From: Ruegeria arenilitoris
GTDB taxonomy: Bacteria; Pseudomonadota; Alphaproteobacteria; Rhodobacterales; Rhodobacteraceae
Direction of reading: 5' to 3'
NCBI RefSeq assembly: GCF_013030265.1
Contig: NZ_WPZQ01000017.1
Span: 1 to 32,440, forward strand
Length of the DNA: 32,440 nucleotides
Positions 25,051 through 32,440 of the stretch are shown here, one piece after another (position 1 is the stretch's first letter; the number at the start of each line of letters is the position of its first letter). Under the pieces are notes generated by a model that was not told the origin of the DNA, did not search any database, and saw only the letters and a program-made list of their open reading frames with translations. The position numbers and the translations under genes are program-made.

Positions 25051-26112
25051 ATGGCACAAACAAAATCGGATCTACCTGCAACAACACCCCTGCCCGAGCT
25101 TTCTCGGGCAATAGAAAGCTGCGGTGCAGAACCATTTCAGGCAGCATTATGTGAGGCGATTGCAAAGTTCCTTGGGGCCGAAAAACGCGGTGTGCTGCAA
25201 TATTCTCGCCACGCGTTGCCGCACTATCTTGTTCGTAATCATGTGCCCGAGGAAGAGATCGACTTTTATCTGGCAGGTGCCTATCGCTTTGATCCGTTCT
25301 TTCACCATTGGCGTGAACTCGATGTAAACGGTGTTCTGAGCCTTGCCGAGTTGAATACATCTGAGGGTCGGTTCGGTGAGAGCGCGCGAGACTATGTTCT
25401 GCGCTTTCAACCCAAGACCGGCATGGCTGATGAAATCGCTGTGCTCTGCCCCAAGATTGGCGGTGCAGTAGACAACTATTTCTTTCTCAGAGGATCGCCA
25501 TTCACCGAGGACGAGTTGCGTACGCTGCGCGCCCTGCACCCGACCGTACTGGCACTGCACGATCTGAACCAACGGCTGATCCTGGGCGCGCTGGCAGAAG
25601 GAAACTCACACTATACCGGTTTTCCCGAAGCAGATGCTTTCGCAATTGATGACAGCCATGGCAGACAGTGCTTTGCCAGCACAAGCTGGCGCAAGCTAGC
25701 CGGACAAACGTCTGCCTTGTCAGACGCCGTTGCTCAGGCGCGTGAAGCAAGACCGGGGCAACCGCTTATCGTTGGGAACGCCCATGTCATCTCGGAAAAA
25801 CTCGGGGCCGAATTCCCGCCTGCACCCAACGGGCGCATCACGTTTATTATAGAACGCCCTCTGGCATCGTCTTCTTTGGTGTTGTCCGAAGTTGTCGATA
25901 ACCTGTTTGCTGACCAACTGACGCAAAGGGAGATTTCGATCTGTTATCTGGCTCTCCGAGGGTTTCCTTCTACCTCAATTGCCGAACAGTTGGGCATAGC
26001 GGTTGGTACAGTGAAAAATCATCGAAAGAGCATTTACCGCAAGCTCGACATCACCACCGAACGTGAGCTTTTTCTGCTGCTTCTGAACCACGTCGGAGCG
26101 CGGTCGGAATGA
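25051..26112 (+). CDS. LuxR-family regulator paired with the second amine dehydrogenase
   Basis: A 353-residue protein with a C-terminal LuxR helix-turn-helix (about 288-345: LTQREISICYLALRGFPSTSIAEQLGIAVGTV, then NHRKSIYRKL). The long N-terminal part includes AGAYRFDPFF, which corresponds to NGAYLLDPFY in the first LuxR protein, so the two share a sensory domain. No autoinducer domain is recognised. It is divergent from the second dehydrogenase across 139 bases and runs towards the pot operon end, with a terminator right after its stop. Confidence 0.87.
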   Translation: MAQTKSDLPATTPLPELSRAIESCGAEPFQAALCEAIAKFLGAEKRGVLQYSRHALPHYLVRNHVPEEEIDFYLAGAYRFDPFFHHWRELDVNGVLSLAELNTSEGRFGESARDYVLRFQPKTGMADEIAVLCPKIGGAVDNYFFLRGSPFTEDELRTLRALHPTVLALHDLNQRLILGALAEGNSHYTGFPEADAFAIDDSHGRQCFASTSWRKLAGQTSALSDAVAQAREARPGQPLIVGNAHVISEKLGAEFPPAPNGRITFIIERPLASSSLVLSEVVDNLFADQLTQREISICYLALRGFPSTSIAEQLGIAVGTVKNHRKSIYRKLDITTERELFLLLLNHVGARSE

Positions 26113-26137
26113 AAAACCGGGCAGCTAGGCTGCCCGG
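26112..26137 (-). terminator. Intrinsic terminator of the pot operon
   Basis: CCGGGCAGC (26117-26125) and GCTGCCCGG (26129-26137) form a perfect 9 bp stem with a 3-base loop. Read on the minus strand it is followed by TTTTT (26116-26112), a classic terminator 30 bases after the potD stop. On the plus strand no T run follows, so it may only weakly stop the LuxR transcript. Confidence 0.85.
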
Positions 26138-26166
26138 ATCAGGAGTGCTGAACGCACGGGGAGTAA

Positions 26167-27204
26167 TTACTTTTTCAGGTTGGTCCAGATCTGGTCATAA
26201 ACCGCCTGAACTTCTTCTGAACAGACCTCGATGAACACGCCCGGCCCGACATTGTCATGCGGGTTCTTTTCGGGTTGCGACGCCAGATTTGGATCAAGAA
26301 AATCAGACACGCCCTTCACACCTGCATTGTACTGGGCAAAGTTGGTCACGGCGGCGATGTTTTCCGGCTCCAGCAGGAAGTCCATGAATTTCAGGGCATT
26401 TTCGCGGTTCGGGGCATCTTTCAGCAAAACAACGTTGTCCATCCAGGCGACATATCCCTGGGTCGGGAAGGCATATTCGACATTGGCGCCTTCTTCGCGG
26501 GCCTTGGCCGAGAAACCATCATAGATTTGGCCTACGGCCGCATCACCCGACACAAGAACTTCTTTCGCGGTGTCCGAATTAAACGAGGTCCAATGCTGTT
26601 TGGCATCCTGCAGCAAAGCATTCAGTGCCTTGAGTTGTTCGCGATCGCTGGAACATTGCGGAATACCCAGATGCAGCGATGCCATCACCATGATCTCGCC
26701 CTGCGCATCCAGCATGTTGATACGGCCCTGCAGCTCTTCCGGAGGATTGAACAGGATATCGGTGGTCTGAATATCACCGGAATAGACGTCACGGTTCACG
26801 GCAAAGCTGGTAGAGCCCCACTGGTACGGGATCGAGTGTTTGCGGCCCGGATCAAAGCTGGGATCAGCCCATTCAGGCTCAATATTGCCTTTGTTCTTCA
26901 ACTCACCGTCTTCGATCGTGTCCAGCATTCCTTCGTTGGCCATGATCGACACCATGTAGTCTCCGGGTACCGAAAGGTCATAGGTTCCGATGCCGCCCGC
27001 CTTGAGTGACGCCAGCATCGACTCGTTCGAGTCGAACGTGTCCATTGTCACTTCGATACCGGTCTCCTCGGTGAACTTGTCCAGTACCTCCTGCGGCATG
27101 TATTCGAACCAGTGATACAGAACCAGTTCGCCTTCGGCTGCGGCGGCATTAGCACCAACTGTCAGAGCAAATGCCGCGACGCTGGTTTTCATGAAGGATT
27201 TCAT
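26167..27204 (-). CDS. Polyamine-type ABC substrate-binding protein (PotD/PotF family)
   Basis: A 345-residue periplasmic protein with a Sec signal (MKSFMKTSVAAFALTVGANAAAAEG). It has the family landmarks HWFEYMP near the N-terminus, YDLSVPGDYMV, the LDAQGE region and YVAWMDNVVL. Compared from memory with E. coli PotD, the first Trp/Tyr pair and the WMD segment are kept, but the positions of Asp168 and Trp229 seem changed (Ala and Phe). So the ligand may be a different cationic amine. GGAGAG precedes this ATG; a further ATG lies at 27216. It is the last gene of the operon, which is less common than first. Confidence 0.9.
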   Translation of the reverse strand: MKSFMKTSVAAFALTVGANAAAAEGELVLYHWFEYMPQEVLDKFTEETGIEVTMDTFDSNESMLASLKAGGIGTYDLSVPGDYMVSIMANEGMLDTIEDGELKNKGNIEPEWADPSFDPGRKHSIPYQWGSTSFAVNRDVYSGDIQTTDILFNPPEELQGRINMLDAQGEIMVMASLHLGIPQCSSDREQLKALNALLQDAKQHWTSFNSDTAKEVLVSGDAAVGQIYDGFSAKAREEGANVEYAFPTQGYVAWMDNVVLLKDAPNRENALKFMDFLLEPENIAAVTNFAQYNAGVKGVSDFLDPNLASQPEKNPHDNVGPGVFIEVCSEEVQAVYDQIWTNLKK

Positions 27205-27225
27205 TGTTCTCTCCATCTGTTGGTT

Positions 27226-28035
27226 TTATTTGGTGTTGTCAGTTTTGCTGACGAAGTAGCTGATCGTGACCATGATGATGGACACGCCCAGCAACATGGT
27301 CGAAATCGCCATGATATTGGGTTTGATCCCTTGTTTGACCGAGCCAAAGATCGCCGTGGGCAGGGTTTCGACACCGGCACCTTTCACGAAGTTGGTGATG
27401 ATGAAATCATCCAAACTCACGATGAAAGCGAGCAGGAACCCCGAGATGATGCCGGGCATCATCAGCGGTAGCAGGATCTTGGTGAAAGCCTGCCGTTTGG
27501 TGGCGTACAAATCCTGTGCCGCCTGTTCGTAACTGTCTTCGATTCCCTGCATCCGGGCCGAAATCGGTAGATAGGCAAACGGGATGCAAAAGGCGATATG
27601 GGCCAACAAGATCGTCATGATCCCACGATCAAACCCGATCGAGTTAAAGAAGATCAGCGTGGCGACGGCCGTCACGATTTCCGGAACCATCAACGGCAGG
27701 CTGATCAGGCCAAATGACACAGTGCGCAGCTTGAACTTACCACCACGGACCATACCGGTCGCTGCCAATGTTGCGATCGTGGTGGATACCGTGGCCGCCA
27801 CGATCGCGATGATGAAGCTGTTTTTGGCAGCCTGCTTGAACTTGTCGCTTTCAGGACCGGTGAAGACATCCGCATACCAACGCAGCGACAGCCCTTCCCA
27901 GTTCGTCAGAGACTGCGATGAGTTGAAACTGTAGATCGTTACAACGACCAGTGGTGCGTAAAGAACGATCAGGCAAAGCAGCGTGATGGCTTTGAAACCG
28001 CGATAGGATTTGATGTCGAAAGTTGAATTCGTCAC
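27226..28035 (-). CDS. ABC transporter permease, PotC type
   Basis: A 269-residue inner-membrane permease with about six helices and the EAA-type loop ([27 protein letters not shown]), the contact site for the ATPase. The start is GTG with GGAGGG 10 bases upstream, inside the end of the PotB-type gene. It pairs with PotB to form the channel for a polyamine-like solute. Confidence 0.92.
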   Translation of the reverse strand: MTNSTFDIKSYRGFKAITLLCLIVLYAPLVVVTIYSFNSSQSLTNWEGLSLRWYADVFTGPESDKFKQAAKNSFIIAIVAATVSTTIATLAATGMVRGGKFKLRTVSFGLISLPLMVPEIVTAVATLIFFNSIGFDRGIMTILLAHIAFCIPFAYLPISARMQGIEDSYEQAAQDLYATKRQAFTKILLPLMMPGIISGFLLAFIVSLDDFIITNFVKGAGVETLPTAIFGSVKQGIKPNIMAISTMLLGVSIIMVTISYFVSKTDNTK

Positions 28036-28038
28036 GGC

Positions 28039-28968
28039 TTAACCCTCCGCCTTTTCAGCTTTGGCCTGTTGCCGGGCGAATAGCATCAGCAGGACCAGAA
28101 CCATTGTCAGCAGGATCATTGAAGCGGCGGCTCCGAACGGCCAGTTGCCAGCGTTGCCTTTGAACTGCTCTTCAATCAGCGATCCGATCATGAAGTTCTT
28201 GGCGCCACCCAACAAATCAGGAGCCAGGAACGAGCCCATTGAAGGAACGAACACCAGAATGCAGCCCGCGATGACGCCCGGTTTGACGGCAGGTAGCAGG
28301 ATACGCCGCAGGGTGGTCCATTTCGACGCATAAAGGTCTGCAGCCGCCTCGGATAAAGCAAAGTTGTAGCGCTCGACCGCTGCATAGATCGGCAGAACCA
28401 TGAAGGGCAGATAGGAATAGAACAGGCCAAGCTGCACGGCGAAATTCGTGTTGACGATATGCAGCGGGCTATCGATCAAACCAATACTGATCAGGAAGTC
28501 ATTAAGTGGCCCCTGATCCCGCAACAGGAACTTCATCGAAACCGTCCGGATCAGCAGGTTCACCCAGTATGGAATGGTGATCAGGAACACCCAGATCGGG
28601 CGCATGTTTTCCGATCGTGTGGCAATGAAATACGCAGTTGGAAATCCGATCACAAGGCTCAGAAGCGTTGCCGCACCCGCCTGCCAGATAGACCGCCAGA
28701 AGATGATGATATAGGTCCATTCGATCTTGGGAGGTTCGTCTCCGAACAGACCACGATCGAAGAAGAACTGGTCATAGGCCGCAAGGCTGAATTCCCAGAT
28801 CACACCGCCCCTGAACTCTTTGGTCAGGAACGAATAGATCAGCATCATCACGACCGGAGCCAGAACCAGTATGCTCAGCGTGACCCAGGCGGGTAACAAC
28901 AGCCAGGTCCGGGCCTCTTTGTAAGTGTCGGTGGTGGCGCTGCCACCGCTTGCTGCACCTGCTGCCAT
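28039..28968 (-). CDS. ABC transporter permease, PotB type
   Basis: A 309-residue permease. A short Ala/Gly-rich head precedes the first helix (about 22-44), and the EAA loop SEAAADLYASKWTTLRRILLPAVKPGVIAG lies near residue 205. The ATG overlaps the stop of the ATPase gene by one base (TGATG), so the two are coupled. It belongs to the spermidine/putrescine importer class by similarity and order. Confidence 0.92.
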   Translation of the reverse strand: MAAGAASGGSATTDTYKEARTWLLLPAWVTLSILVLAPVVMMLIYSFLTKEFRGGVIWEFSLAAYDQFFFDRGLFGDEPPKIEWTYIIIFWRSIWQAGAATLLSLVIGFPTAYFIATRSENMRPIWVFLITIPYWVNLLIRTVSMKFLLRDQGPLNDFLISIGLIDSPLHIVNTNFAVQLGLFYSYLPFMVLPIYAAVERYNFALSEAAADLYASKWTTLRRILLPAVKPGVIAGCILVFVPSMGSFLAPDLLGGAKNFMIGSLIEEQFKGNAGNWPFGAAASMILLTMVLVLLMLFARQQAKAEKAEG

Positions 28969-30059
28969 CAGTCCAACAAGAGGCGCGCTGCCCCCAGCTC
29001 CATGTTGACGAACATTTCGGTGCCCGGTTCAAAGATGCGTTTGTTGCCACGGTCAGAGTTCGAAGTACGGACCACGAAATCTGGGCCGTCCTGCAAGTCC
29101 ACAATCGTGGTGATGTCCGTGCCAACAAAGATGTTGTCCTTGACGCGCCCCTTCAGGCTTTCGCTTTCGACCGGCTGATCAGACATGTACAAACGCTCGG
29201 GTCGGATCGACATGTGTACCTTCGAGCCGACACCGACACCGTCCACCTGATCGCAGGTCAACTCGTGCCCACCACCCAGATGGCAGGTCGCGCGGCCATT
29301 CTCGATACCGTCAACCGATACCTCCAGAAGGTTTGTTTCACCGATGAAATCGGCCACGAACATGTTGCGCGGACGTTCATAGATATCTGTCGGCGCGCCC
29401 AACTGCTGCAACTCACCAGCGGACATAACCGCGATACGGTCGGACATGGTCAGGGCTTCTTCCTGATCATGGGTAACGAAAATAAAGGTGATCCCGGTTT
29501 CGCGCTGCAAGTGCTTGAGTTCCAGCTGCATCGCCTTACGCAACTTGAGATCGAGCGCCGACAACGGCTCATCCAGCAACAGAACCTTGGGTTTCGGCGC
29601 TAGTGCGCGGGCCAATGCGACACGTTGCTGCTGACCACCCGACAACTGGCTAGGTTTACGAGCTGAAAACTGGCTTAGCTGAACCAGTTCCAGCATTTCC
29701 CCTGCACGTGCCTTGGCATCGGATTTCGAACTTCCACGCATCTCAAGACCAAAGGCCACGTTGTCCAGAATCGTCATGTGCGGGAACAAGGCGTAGTTCT
29801 GGAAAACGGTGTTCACCGGGCGCTTGTTCGGTGGAAGGTTTTCGATTTCGTCACCAAACAGAAAGATCGCCCCTTCGGTCACATCCTCAAACCCGGCGAT
29901 CATCCTAAGCAACGTGGTCTTGCCACAGCCCGATGGCCCCAAAAGGGTGAAAAACTCGTTGTCCATGATTGACAGAGAGATTGTCTTGAGCGCTGTGAAG
30001 TCGCCATAGCGTTTTACCGCATCCCGCACGTCAATCGCGATTTGTTCCTTGCTAGACAA
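28968..30059 (-). CDS. ABC transporter ATP-binding protein, PotA type
   Basis: A 363-residue ATPase. Walker A GPSGCGKT (41-48), signature LSGGQQQR, Walker B VLLLDEPLSALD, switch histidine in FVTHDQEE, and a C-terminal TOBE domain (from about 285, MSIRPERL). The frame extends to an ATG at 30077, but AGGGAGG lies 5 bases before the TTG at 30059, so that start is favoured. It is the first gene of a potABCD-order operon whose promoter faces the aspartase-like gene. Confidence 0.93.
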   Translation of the reverse strand: MSSKEQIAIDVRDAVKRYGDFTALKTISLSIMDNEFFTLLGPSGCGKTTLLRMIAGFEDVTEGAIFLFGDEIENLPPNKRPVNTVFQNYALFPHMTILDNVAFGLEMRGSSKSDAKARAGEMLELVQLSQFSARKPSQLSGGQQQRVALARALAPKPKVLLLDEPLSALDLKLRKAMQLELKHLQRETGITFIFVTHDQEEALTMSDRIAVMSAGELQQLGAPTDIYERPRNMFVADFIGETNLLEVSVDGIENGRATCHLGGGHELTCDQVDGVGVGSKVHMSIRPERLYMSDQPVESESLKGRVKDNIFVGTDITTIVDLQDGPDFVVRTSNSDRGNKRIFEPGTEMFVNMELGAARLLLD

Positions 30060-30370
30060 GTGCGCCTCCCTCAGCATCGCGAAGTTTCAACCGGTTATAT
30101 CGCGCTGGAGAGGCCCTCTGAATTATTGAGTTCCTCACTAAACATTAGGTTTAGCCTAATCATTTAGCTAACAAATTGTTGTAAAATGATTTTTCAGAAT
30201 ATCGCGCCATCGGACCAACACGATTCAATGATCTATTTGTGAACCGTAGCACCCGGTCTCTGTTTGGGTTCGTTCTGTCCTAATCAGTACAAAGGAAAGA
30301 CCGACTTTAGATCGCCCTGCCCGTCTAGTAAGCCTCATCCGAAAGTCATCTTTGACCAGAGGCAGGACCA
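30060..30370. promoter_or_regulatory. Divergent control region between pot operon and aspartase-like gene
   Basis: This region of about 310 bases has an AT-rich core (30120-30200), likely holding the pot promoter. The perfect dyad ATTAGGTTTAGCCTAAT lies at 30144-30160, followed by ATTTAGCTAAC (30162-30172). TCCTAATCAGTA at 30278-30289 repeats the sequence before the M20 gene. The first dyad has the same TTAG-N7-CTAA plan as the site at 15621. A shared LysR or LuxR regulator is inferred. Confidence 0.55.
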
Positions 30371-31774
30371 ATGCCCCAGTACCGAACCGAAACGGACTCA
30401 ATTGGCGACATAGACCTACCCTTCAATTGCCTGTTCGGTATTCAGACCGAGCGGGCCCACCGAAATTTTCCAATAACGGGCGTCCCGCTGTCGCAATTTC
30501 CAAATCTTGTCATCTCTCTGGCGATGGTCAAAAGCGCTGCGGCACAAGCAAATGGGGAACTGGGCGGGATAACCAGTGCCAAAGCCCGCGCCATCGTCAA
30601 TGTTTGCGATGAAATCATCGAGGGACAGCATCACGAGCATTTTGTCGTAGATATGATTCAGGGCGGCGCCGGAACCTCGACCAACATGAACGCGAATGAG
30701 GTTATTGCGAATCTTGCTCTCAAGAAACTGGGCCACCCGCCCGGGACCTATTCTCAGCTACATCCCAATGACGACGTGAATCACGGCCAGTCGACAAACG
30801 ATGTCTATCCGACCGCTGTCCGATTGGCCGTTCTCTTTCAGGTGGCACCGCTCTGTTCGGCACTGTCGAGTCTTCAGGCCGCCTTTGAAGAACGCGCTCA
30901 GGCATTCGCGAACATCGCCAAAGTTGGTCGCACGCAATTGCAGGATGCCGTGCCGATGACGCTGGGCGCCGAGTTCAGAGCTTTTGCTGTCACTGTCGGA
31001 GAAGACATAGATCGCATCAACGAAATCGGACGCCTTTTAAGAGAAGTGAATCTGGGTGGCACGGCCATTGGTACCAAGGTCAATTCCGAAGCGGGTTATG
31101 ACGCACGCGCAATCTCTCACCTGGCAAGGATTTCGGGTTTCGATCTCAGGCAGGCCAGCGATCTTATCGAAGCCTCATCGGATCTGGGCGGTTTCGTCAC
31201 ATTTTCGGGAATCCTGAAGCGGGTGGCCGTAAAACTGTCCAAAATCTGCAACGACTTGCGCCTACTGTCTTCTGGTCCGCGCGCAGGCCTGGGCGAAATT
31301 ACTCTTCCTGCAGTACAGGCAGGATCTTCGATTATGCCGGGAAAGGTGAACCCGGTAATACCGGAGGTGGTCAATCAGGTTTGTTATCAGGTGATTGGCA
31401 ATGATCTGACCGTCACAATGGCAGCCGAAGCAGGGCAGTTGCAACTGAACGCGATGGAGCCGGTGGTGACCTACAACCTGCTAAATTCGCTTATGATTCT
31501 GACCAACAGCATAATTGTCCTAACGGAAAAATGCGTACTGGGGATCAAGGCGGATGCTGATCGCTGTGCGGCACTGCTGGATAACAGTCTGATCCTGGCG
31601 ACTGCTTTGGCACCATATCTCGGATATGACGCTGCCGCGCGCCTTGCTAAACAAGCTTTGGAGACCGGCAAATCAATCCGTGACGTAACTGTCGAAAGCG
31701 GGCTGGTACCTGAGGAAAAACTGGATAGCATCCTGTCAGCATTAACCATGGTCAATCAGGAAGCCTTTTCATGA
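30371..31774 (+). CDS. aspA: Aspartate ammonia-lyase / class II fumarase family enzyme
   Basis: A 467-residue lyase of the aspartase/fumarase superfamily, full length. The signature GSSIMPGKVNP is at 318-328, with the conserved HPNDDVNHGQSTND and GRTQLQDAVPMTLG segments. The DxxxGxxxLP-type start and TQLQDAVP are more aspartase-like than fumarase-like (class II fumarases usually read 'GRTHLQDATP'). It would release ammonia from aspartate to give fumarate, feeding an aspartate-yielding pathway into the TCA cycle. It overlaps the next gene by ATGA. The symbol is by family resemblance; a related amino acid as substrate remains possible. Confidence 0.85.
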   Translation: MPQYRTETDSIGDIDLPFNCLFGIQTERAHRNFPITGVPLSQFPNLVISLAMVKSAAAQANGELGGITSAKARAIVNVCDEIIEGQHHEHFVVDMIQGGAGTSTNMNANEVIANLALKKLGHPPGTYSQLHPNDDVNHGQSTNDVYPTAVRLAVLFQVAPLCSALSSLQAAFEERAQAFANIAKVGRTQLQDAVPMTLGAEFRAFAVTVGEDIDRINEIGRLLREVNLGGTAIGTKVNSEAGYDARAISHLARISGFDLRQASDLIEASSDLGGFVTFSGILKRVAVKLSKICNDLRLLSSGPRAGLGEITLPAVQAGSSIMPGKVNPVIPEVVNQVCYQVIGNDLTVTMAAEAGQLQLNAMEPVVTYNLLNSLMILTNSIIVLTEKCVLGIKADADRCAALLDNSLILATALAPYLGYDAAARLAKQALETGKSIRDVTVESGLVPEEKLDSILSALTMVNQEAFS

Positions 31775-32382
31775 ACCGATTGTACTTTTCCCCGGCCTCT
31801 CCCTTTGCGCGCAAAGTCAGGGTGGCGATACTTGAAAAAGGTGTCGAAGACCTTGTTGAAGAGGTCGAAGTCACAACCTCTCCGGTCGACACCAACGCCG
31901 AGCTTGCCGCGCATAACCCGCTGGGTAAGTTGCCATGCCTGCAACGCCCCGATGGCCGTGTGGTCTATGACAGCCGCGCAATTCTGCGCTTTGTTGACAG
32001 CCTGAAAGCGAACACTTCGCTTTACGCCAAGGATGATACCGAATTTGACCGGCTGACCATCGAAAGCCTTGCCGAAGGTGTCATAGAAGCGGCACTGCTT
32101 TGCGTCTACGAGCGGCGTATCCGCCCAGAGGATCACGTATCACAAGCCTGGATCGACGGGCAGGCGGATAAGGTCAACCGTTCTCTCGACTGGTTTGAGA
32201 CACATGTATCAGACGCACTGGAACCTCGATTTGATGCAGCATGTATCGGTCTGGCCTGCGCGTTGGGCTATCTCGATTTTCGCAAGCCTATCGGGGACTG
32301 GCGCCCCGAACGCCCGCAGCTAACAGCTTGGTATGAAAAGGTATCCAAGCGACCCTCTCTGGCACAGACAGTGCCAAGTTAA
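31771..32382 (+). CDS. Glutathione S-transferase family protein
   Basis: A 203-residue protein with an N-terminal thioredoxin-like domain (RLYFSPASPFARKVRVA, then NPLGKLPCL and the DSRAIL glutathione-binding segment at about 67-72) and an all-helical C-terminal domain with the GYLDFR stretch. The ATGA overlap with the aspartase-like gene shows co-translation. It may deal with reactive aldehydes of the pathway or act as an isomerase. The substrate is unknown. Confidence 0.88.
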   Translation: MNRLYFSPASPFARKVRVAILEKGVEDLVEEVEVTTSPVDTNAELAAHNPLGKLPCLQRPDGRVVYDSRAILRFVDSLKANTSLYAKDDTEFDRLTIESLAEGVIEAALLCVYERRIRPEDHVSQAWIDGQADKVNRSLDWFETHVSDALEPRFDAACIGLACALGYLDFRKPIGDWRPERPQLTAWYEKVSKRPSLAQTVPS

Positions 32383-32402
32383 CCAAAGGAGCAAGCGCAG
32401 AA

Positions 32403-32440
32403 ATGAAGGTACTCGTGCCTGTCAAACGCGTGATTGACTA
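32403..32440 (+). CDS. etfB: Electron transfer flavoprotein beta subunit, N-terminus, cut by window edge
   Basis: Only 12 complete codons are present, but MKVLVPVKRVID is the typical start of ETF beta in alphaproteobacteria. AAGGAG lies about 12 bases before the ATG. It follows the transferase by 20 bases. ETF carries electrons from flavin dehydrogenases, including trimethylamine dehydrogenase, to the quinone pool. Its place at the end of an island with two such dehydrogenases is meaningful, though this could equally be the cell's general ETF. Confidence 0.7.
   Translation, partial: MKVLVPVKRVID

Overview
The window looks like a chromosome segment of a marine alphaproteobacterium of the Rhodobacteraceae (Roseobacter group). 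The basis is gene content and protein style (NodT-type lipoprotein porin, MipA, GcvA-like LysR, Pot-type polyamine ABC transporter, DUF1028/RidA pair, an alphaproteobacterial-looking etfB start), moderate GC and frequent TTG/GTG starts. No species is assigned. No tRNA, rRNA, CRISPR or intact mobile element was seen.

Layout. (A) 1-2890: the 3' part of a peptide-type ABC importer operon on the minus strand (a new gene start at the left edge and a Tat-exported binding protein), divergent from a LysR regulator. (B) 2891-3562: gene-poor, carrying a decayed IS5-type transposase. (C) 3563-12387: a minus-strand efflux operon (NodT-type outer membrane factor, membrane fusion protein, RND pump, MipA) divergent from an OmpR-type response regulator and its histidine kinase. 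A direct plus inverted TGTATCA repeat lies in the shared promoter. (D) 12559-32440: a large amine-catabolism island.

The island has two trimethylamine-dehydrogenase-like flavin/Fe-S enzymes, each divergent from its own LuxR-type regulator with a palindrome just ahead of the luxR start. Between them is a plus-strand operon of flavin monooxygenase, RidA, DUF1028, aldehyde dehydrogenase and LysR, then an M20 deacylase with a small membrane protein. A cupin follows the second dehydrogenase. Then come potABCD, an aspartase/fumarase-family lyase, a glutathione S-transferase and the first codons of etfB. ETF is the known electron acceptor of trimethylamine dehydrogenase.

Main interpretation. The first dehydrogenase (12559-14628) keeps Cys30 (flavin link) and the four Fe-S cysteines, but the three 'aromatic bowl' positions read Gln60, Trp263, Asp354. 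As I recall it, that is the pattern of histamine dehydrogenase, not trimethylamine dehydrogenase. The neighbours fit the classical route histamine > imidazole acetaldehyde > imidazole acetate > ring oxidation > formimino/formyl-aspartate > aspartate > fumarate. I therefore propose a roseobacter island for import and complete catabolism of histamine or a related diamine. The paralogue (22866-24911) has Ile61/Trp259/Glu350 and probably takes a different cationic amine. The substrate assignment is inference. Shared CCTAA/TTAGG-type motifs in several island promoters, a folded leader before the monooxygenase and strong intercistronic hairpins suggest shared regulation.
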